Origin: JAMQPK01 sp035937795 | GTDB taxonomy: Bacteria; Acidobacteriota; Vicinamibacteria; Vicinamibacterales; JAMQPK01 | Length of the DNA stretch: 9,803 bases | Direction of reading: 5' to 3' | Assembly (NCBI GenBank): GCA_035937795.1 | Contig: DASZHO010000177.1 | Coordinates: 1 to 9,803 of the forward strand | Shown: positions 7,020-9,803 of the stretch, piece after piece | Numbering within the stretch: the stretch's first letter is position 1 | Layout of the letters: the number at the start of each line of letters is the position of its first letter | Translations under genes and position numbers: made by a program | The notes under the pieces: generated by a model | What the model saw: the letters and a program-made list of their open reading frames with translations, nothing else | The model's database searches: none | What the model was told of the DNA's origin: nothing

Positions 7020-7104
7020 ACTGGGCGTAATACCACCATCCAAAACCAGACCACACGTTTCCCGCTCTGGCGGGCGCGGTCGACGGCTTGGCGAGTGATT
7101 GCAT
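6994..7104 (-). CDS. trpL: Aromatic/tryptophan leader peptide (36 aa) of the aroDE-trp operon
   Basis: This small ORF begins ATG CAA at 7104 and ends TGA at 6994. Residues 17-26 read V-W-S-G-F-G-W-W-Y-Y, with tandem UGG UGG at 7038-7033 followed by UAU UAC. Its role would be to sense charged tRNA-Trp: stalling at W23-W24 frees region 2 and allows the antiterminator, while unhindered translation allows the terminator. The evidence is positional, from promoter upstream, Trp codons 13 nt before region 2 and the terminator downstream, not from homology. The start is uncertain. No Shine-Dalgarno sequence precedes the ATG, and a shorter 20-residue form from GTG at 7056 (after AGAGCGGG) would keep the same aromatic cluster. 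An overlapping frame (7054-7016) is also Trp-rich. Confidence 0.72.
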   Translation of the reverse strand: MQSLAKPSTAPARAGNVWSGFGWWYYAQSEGAPALA

Positions 7105-7203
7105 TGGCGACAAAAAGGAAGAACCGACAATATCAGGATCTCTTTGATTTTGTCAACGTTTGTGCGACCATTGGTAAGGAACGTTTCCCGCAATTACAAC
7201 ATT
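7105..7203 (+). other. Divergent upstream region of the S55-like gene; no convincing plus-strand promoter
   Basis: This stretch must also carry the promoter for the plus-strand gene at 7204, but I see no strong match. TTGGCG (7104-7109) with CAATAT (7128-7133) is a weak candidate overlapping the trp -10. There is no Shine-Dalgarno sequence close to the 7204 ATG; the nearest purine run, AAGGA, is over 20 nt away. The AT-rich sequence just before the ATG suggests initiation on an unstructured or short leader. Confidence 0.3.
7127..7156 (-). promoter_or_regulatory. Promoter of the aroDE-trp operon
   Basis: A consensus -35 TTGACA (7156-7151), an 18-nt spacer and TATTGT as -10 (7132-7127) lie upstream of the leader ORF. 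The expected transcript start is near 7120, about 16 nt before the leader ATG, giving a leader of about 190 nt before aroDE. The -35 overlaps an AACGTT palindrome (7160-7155), and ACCATTGGT (7167-7175) sits just upstream; either could be an operator, but nothing proves it. Confidence 0.7.
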
Positions 7204-9051
7204 ATGAAGAGACTTATTTTCGCCCTCCTGGCGAGTGTGGCGCTGTCGGCGGTGTCGATCCCGGCTGCCGGTCCCTACTTCCCCATCGATCAAATCAAAC
7301 CCGGCATGGAAGCCACCGGGCTCACGGTCTGGCAAGGCAACAAGGTCGAAGAGTTCAAGGTGCACATCCTCGGAGTTCTCCGGAACGTGATCGGACCCCG
7401 GCGCGATTTGATCCTGGCGCGCCTCGAAGGCGGCCCCCTGGCCGACACGGGCGTGATCGCGGGAATGAGCGGAAGCCCCGTCTACATCGAAGGCCGGCTG
7501 GCGGGCGCGGTGTCGTATTCGCTCGGCGCATTTTCAAAAGAGCCGCTCGCCGGTATCACGCCGATTGGCGAGATGATCGACGCCGCCACGCTCGATACGC
7601 CGCGGCCGCCCATGGGCGTGCGAGCGCGGCTTGAAATGCCGGTGACGAAGGAGAGCGTGTCGGCGGCCATGCGCGCCTCGTTCTCGTGGATGCGCCCCTT
7701 CGCCGAGCGGCCGGGCGACGTGCAGATTCTGGCGCCGGCCGGCGCCGGCATCGACGGCCAGATGGCGACCATGCTGCGGCCGATTGCCACGCCGCTGGCG
7801 ATCGGCGGCTTCGGCGCCGACGTGGCGGATCTCTTGAGCGGCGCGTTCCGCGACAGCGGCTTCGCACCGATGGCGGCAACGCCGGCCGGCACGTCCGATG
7901 TGCCGCCGCTCGACGGCTCGAAGCGCCTGAAGCCTGGCGATGCGGTTGGCGTGAACCTGCTGAGCGGCGATTTCAACATGGGCGCCACCGGCACGGTGAC
8001 CGAGGTCGTCGGCGACAAGATTTACGCATTCGGACACCCGTTCTACAACCTCGGGCCCATTCAGTTCCCGATGACCAGGGCCTACGTGCACGCCCTCCTT
8101 CCGAGCCTGACAGCCTCGATGAAAATCGCCACCACGGGCGACGTGATCGGGACCGTCTCGCAGGACCGGGCGACGACCATTGCCGGCACCCTGGGTTCGG
8201 CGCCTGCGATGATCCCGGTGAAGATCTCGCTGGAATCGGATCGCGGTTTCAAGAAGAGCTTCGAGTTCCAGGTCGTGAACGACCAGGTGTTCACGCCGCT
8301 TTTCACCTACGCGGCCATACTCAGCACGCTCGGGTCGTATGAGCGCGAAACGGGCGCCGCCAGCTTCAGCATCAAGGGCACGATGAGCGTGAAGGCGCAC
8401 AGCGACATCAAGATTGAAGATCTCTTCACCGGCGATCGGGCCGCGCTGAACGCGTCCGCGTCGGTGATGGCGCCGCTCACGTTCTTGCTCGGCAACGATT
8501 TCGAGCCGATCGACATTCAGAGTGTGGACCTGACGATCGAATCGACCGAACACCCGAAAACGGCGACCATCGAGCGTGTGTGGCTCGACGGCGTGCACGC
8601 ACGGGCGGGCAGAACCGTTCCTCTCAAGGTGCTGCTGCGCACCTATCGCGGCGAGGAAGTGGTTCGCACCGTACCGCTGGACATCCCGGCCAATGCCACC
8701 GGATCGCTGCAAGTGATGGTCTCCGATGGATCCCGCCTGGCGCAGTGGGAGCGCCGCGAGGTACGCCAGCCTACCGAGCCGCGCAGCGTGCCGCAGCTCA
8801 TACGCGCCCTGAACACCGCGCGCAAGAACAATCGTCTGTACGTCCGCCTGCTGGCCGCCGACGCGGGCGCGGTGATCAGCGGCGAGCCACTCTCTTCCCT
8901 GCCGCCGTCGGTGCTCGGGGTGCTCGAGGCCGATCGCAGCGCCGGGGATTTCGTTCCCCTTCGCAACACGACCCTGGGCGAATGGGACCTTCCGACCGAA
9001 TACGCGGTGGCAGGCTCCCGCACGTTGACGATTACCCTCGACGCGAATTAG
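7204..9051 (+). CDS. Secreted SpoIVB/peptidase S55-like protein
   Basis: This is a 615-aa protein. The start at ATG 7204 gives a typical signal peptide (MKR, hydrophobic residues 4-19, probable cleavage around 18-22), so it is probably exported; the frame extends upstream to 7099 but would bury this signal. Residues 28-130 contain IKPGMEATGL, FKVHILGV, LARLEGGPLA and the serine motif GMSGSP (87-92, predicted nucleophile Ser89). The segment 243-330 contains LKPGDAVGV, GTVTEVVGDKIYAFGHPFYNLG with predicted catalytic His278, and the block from PMTRAYVHALLPS on. From about 400 the protein is beta-rich without a recognised domain. GMSGSP and GH-containing motifs are those of SpoIVB-type S55 serine peptidases, but their order is reversed. 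Protease activity and substrate are inference; a scaffold role is possible. The propeller gene follows after 24 bp. Confidence 0.88.
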   Translation: MKRLIFALLASVALSAVSIPAAGPYFPIDQIKPGMEATGLTVWQGNKVEEFKVHILGVLRNVIGPRRDLILARLEGGPLADTGVIAGMSGSPVYIEGRLAGAVSYSLGAFSKEPLAGITPIGEMIDAATLDTPRPPMGVRARLEMPVTKESVSAAMRASFSWMRPFAERPGDVQILAPAGAGIDGQMATMLRPIATPLAIGGFGADVADLLSGAFRDSGFAPMAATPAGTSDVPPLDGSKRLKPGDAVGVNLLSGDFNMGATGTVTEVVGDKIYAFGHPFYNLGPIQFPMTRAYVHALLPSLTASMKIATTGDVIGTVSQDRATTIAGTLGSAPAMIPVKISLESDRGFKKSFEFQVVNDQVFTPLFTYAAILSTLGSYERETGAASFSIKGTMSVKAHSDIKIEDLFTGDRAALNASASVMAPLTFLLGNDFEPIDIQSVDLTIESTEHPKTATIERVWLDGVHARAGRTVPLKVLLRTYRGEEVVRTVPLDIPANATGSLQVMVSDGSRLAQWERREVRQPTEPRSVPQLIRALNTARKNNRLYVRLLAADAGAVISGEPLSSLPPSVLGVLEADRSAGDFVPLRNTTLGEWDLPTEYAVAGSRTLTITLDAN

Positions 9052-9075
9052 CTCCGTTCCTCGCTTGATTTGGCA

Positions 9076-9803
9076 ATGGCCGTGACAAGAAAACTCCACA
9101 TTCTCGGGGCGGCTTGCGTGTTCGCGGCCGCCTCAGCCGTGCTCGTCGCCTCGAAGCCCGTGTTCTGGCAAACGGCGACTGAAAACGAATTCCTGCGCGG
9201 GGAAGTCGAAAACCTGTCGATTGACGGCCACGGCCGCCTCGTGCTCGGTCCGGCTACCGAGTTGTTCGCTGAGACAACGGCGCCGTTTCTCTGGTCGATG
9301 GCCGCGGCACCTGATGGATCGCTTTACGTCGGCAGCGGCAACGGAGGGAAGGTATTCAAGATCGATCCCTCCAGAAACGTGACGACGTTTTTCGAGACGA
9401 ACGAGCTTGAAGTGCACGCCGTGGCGCTCGCGCCGGACGGGACGCTCTACGTGGGCACCTCGCCGGAGGGCCGCATCTACAAGGTCGATCGTACCGGAAA
9501 GGGAACGCCGTTCTTCGATCCCGAGGACAAGTACATCTGGAGTCTCGCGCTCGATTCGGCCGGGAATCTCTACGCGGGCACCGGCGAGAAGGGCGTCATT
9601 TACAAAATCACGCCGGACGGCAAGGGCGTGCCGTTTTACAAAACGAAAGCCACACACGTCATCACTCTGGCGTTCCAGCCCGACGGCCAGCTGCTCGCCG
9701 GCACCGAATCGCCCGGCCGTCTCTTCAGAATCGATCGCACGGGGAAGGCATTTCTCCTCCTCGATTCGACGTTCCAGGAAATTCACGCGATTCGGCTCGA
9801 TCC
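9076..9803 (+). CDS. Exported beta-propeller repeat protein, C-terminus off the right edge (242 codons visible)
   Basis: The visible part is an N-terminal hydrophobic segment (residues 8-26 after MAVTRK; signal peptide or membrane anchor), a linker to about residue 77, then four consecutive 41-residue repeats (78-118, 119-159, 160-200, 201-241). Each has the pattern xPDGxLYVGTxxxGxIYKIDxTGK with later hydrophobic strands. This is typical of beta-propeller blades of the NHL/SMP-30-like or PQQ-like kind; I cannot assign a specific family or function. It is probably periplasmic or surface-exposed and co-transcribed with the S55-like gene 24 bp upstream, with no terminator between. The ATG at 9076 is the best signal-peptide start; GTG at 9082 is possible, and neither has a clear ribosome site. 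It continues past the edge and no stop is seen. Confidence 0.85.
   Translation, partial: MAVTRKLHILGAACVFAAASAVLVASKPVFWQTATENEFLRGEVENLSIDGHGRLVLGPATELFAETTAPFLWSMAAAPDGSLYVGSGNGGKVFKIDPSRNVTTFFETNELEVHAVALAPDGTLYVGTSPEGRIYKVDRTGKGTPFFDPEDKYIWSLALDSAGNLYAGTGEKGVIYKITPDGKGVPFYKTKATHVITLAFQPDGQLLAGTESPGRLFRIDRTGKAFLLLDSTFQEIHAIRLD
9307..9798 (+). repeat. Four in-register 41-codon (123-nt) propeller-blade repeats
   Basis: Blades begin at 9307, 9430, 9553 and 9676, all exactly 41 codons long with no indels. Conserved positions are the D-G turn at blade residues 3-4, the L-Y-x-G-T strand (6-10), the I/V-Y/F-K-I/V-D strand (16-20) and the aromatic/hydrophobic run near 26-29. The DNA is diverged between copies, so these are protein-level repeats and not recent tandem duplications. 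Confidence 0.85.

Noticed and set aside
7016..7045. Possible T-box riboswitch, from GGUGGUAUUACG resembling a T-box sequence
   Set aside because: The element is about 50 nt before the terminator and does not pair as a T-box antiterminator would. There is no visible stem I with specifier loop or AG bulge, and the leader is too short.
6932..7120. TRAP-type regulation by spaced GAG/UAG triplets
   Set aside because: No run of regularly spaced GAG/UAG repeats is present in the leader.
6945..7193. 82-codon open frame on the minus strand across the leader region
   Set aside because: It starts upstream of the predicted promoter -35, runs through the attenuator into the terminator, and shows no recognisable protein. 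The Trp-rich leader frame and RNA pairings explain the region better.
7099..7203. Upstream ATG at 7099 for the S55-like gene
   Set aside because: It would put about 35 non-conserved residues before a clear signal peptide; export requires the start at 7204.
9052..9075. Terminator or promoter between the S55-like gene and the propeller gene
   Set aside because: The 24-bp gap has no hairpin with a T-tract and no promoter-like hexamers.
7534..9099. Long antisense open frame of 521 codons opposite the S55-like gene, with similar long frames opposite trpC, trpD, trpE and aroDE
   Set aside because: These are composition-driven shadow frames of GC-rich genes. Their translations are Arg/His/Ala-rich with no domains, while the opposite strand has full protein motifs.

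Overview
The window suggests a GC-rich bacterium. I infer Acidobacteriota, possibly the Vicinamibacteria group. The clues are the high-GC codon use, the aroD-aroE fusion at the head of a trp operon, and a secreted protein of about 615 aa with a SpoIVB/S55-type active site followed by a secreted beta-propeller protein. This is a judgement from family resemblance; no 16S or other marker gene is present.

Positions 1-6931 (minus strand) hold a tightly packed aromatic/tryptophan operon, read from right to left: aroDE (bifunctional 3-dehydroquinate dehydratase/shikimate dehydrogenase), trpE, trpG, trpD, trpC, trpF and the first two thirds of trpB, which runs off the left edge. Most junctions are 4-8 nt stop/start overlaps (ATGA, GTGA, ATGA, ATGGCTGA). 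The exceptions are a 14-nt gap before trpF and a 53-nt AT-rich, internally repeated linker between trpE and trpG. All catalytic motifs I looked for are present, so the operon looks functional. It would convert 3-dehydroquinate to shikimate, and chorismate through anthranilate towards tryptophan. trpA is probably just outside the window.

Positions 6932-7203 are a divergent intergenic region and the most informative part of the window. Read on the minus strand it contains a good sigma70-type promoter (TTGACA-18-TATTGT), then a 36-codon leader ORF with tandem Trp codons in an aromatic cluster (W-S-G-F-G-W-W-Y-Y). Mutually exclusive RNA pairings follow: a 1:2 hairpin, a 10-bp 2:3 antiterminator, and a 3:4 intrinsic terminator of at least 10 bp with seven U. 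This is a complete ribosome-mediated transcription attenuator. The aroDE start codon abuts the U-tract, and its Shine-Dalgarno sequence is the 3' arm of the terminator, so the same switch should also control translation.

Positions 7204-9051 (plus strand) encode a secreted S55-like protein in which the GMSGSP serine motif precedes the GHPF histidine motif, the reverse of the order in Bacillus SpoIVB. It is followed after 24 bp by a protein with exact 41-residue beta-propeller-type repeats (9076 to the right edge). These two are probably co-transcribed and have no evident metabolic link to the trp operon.
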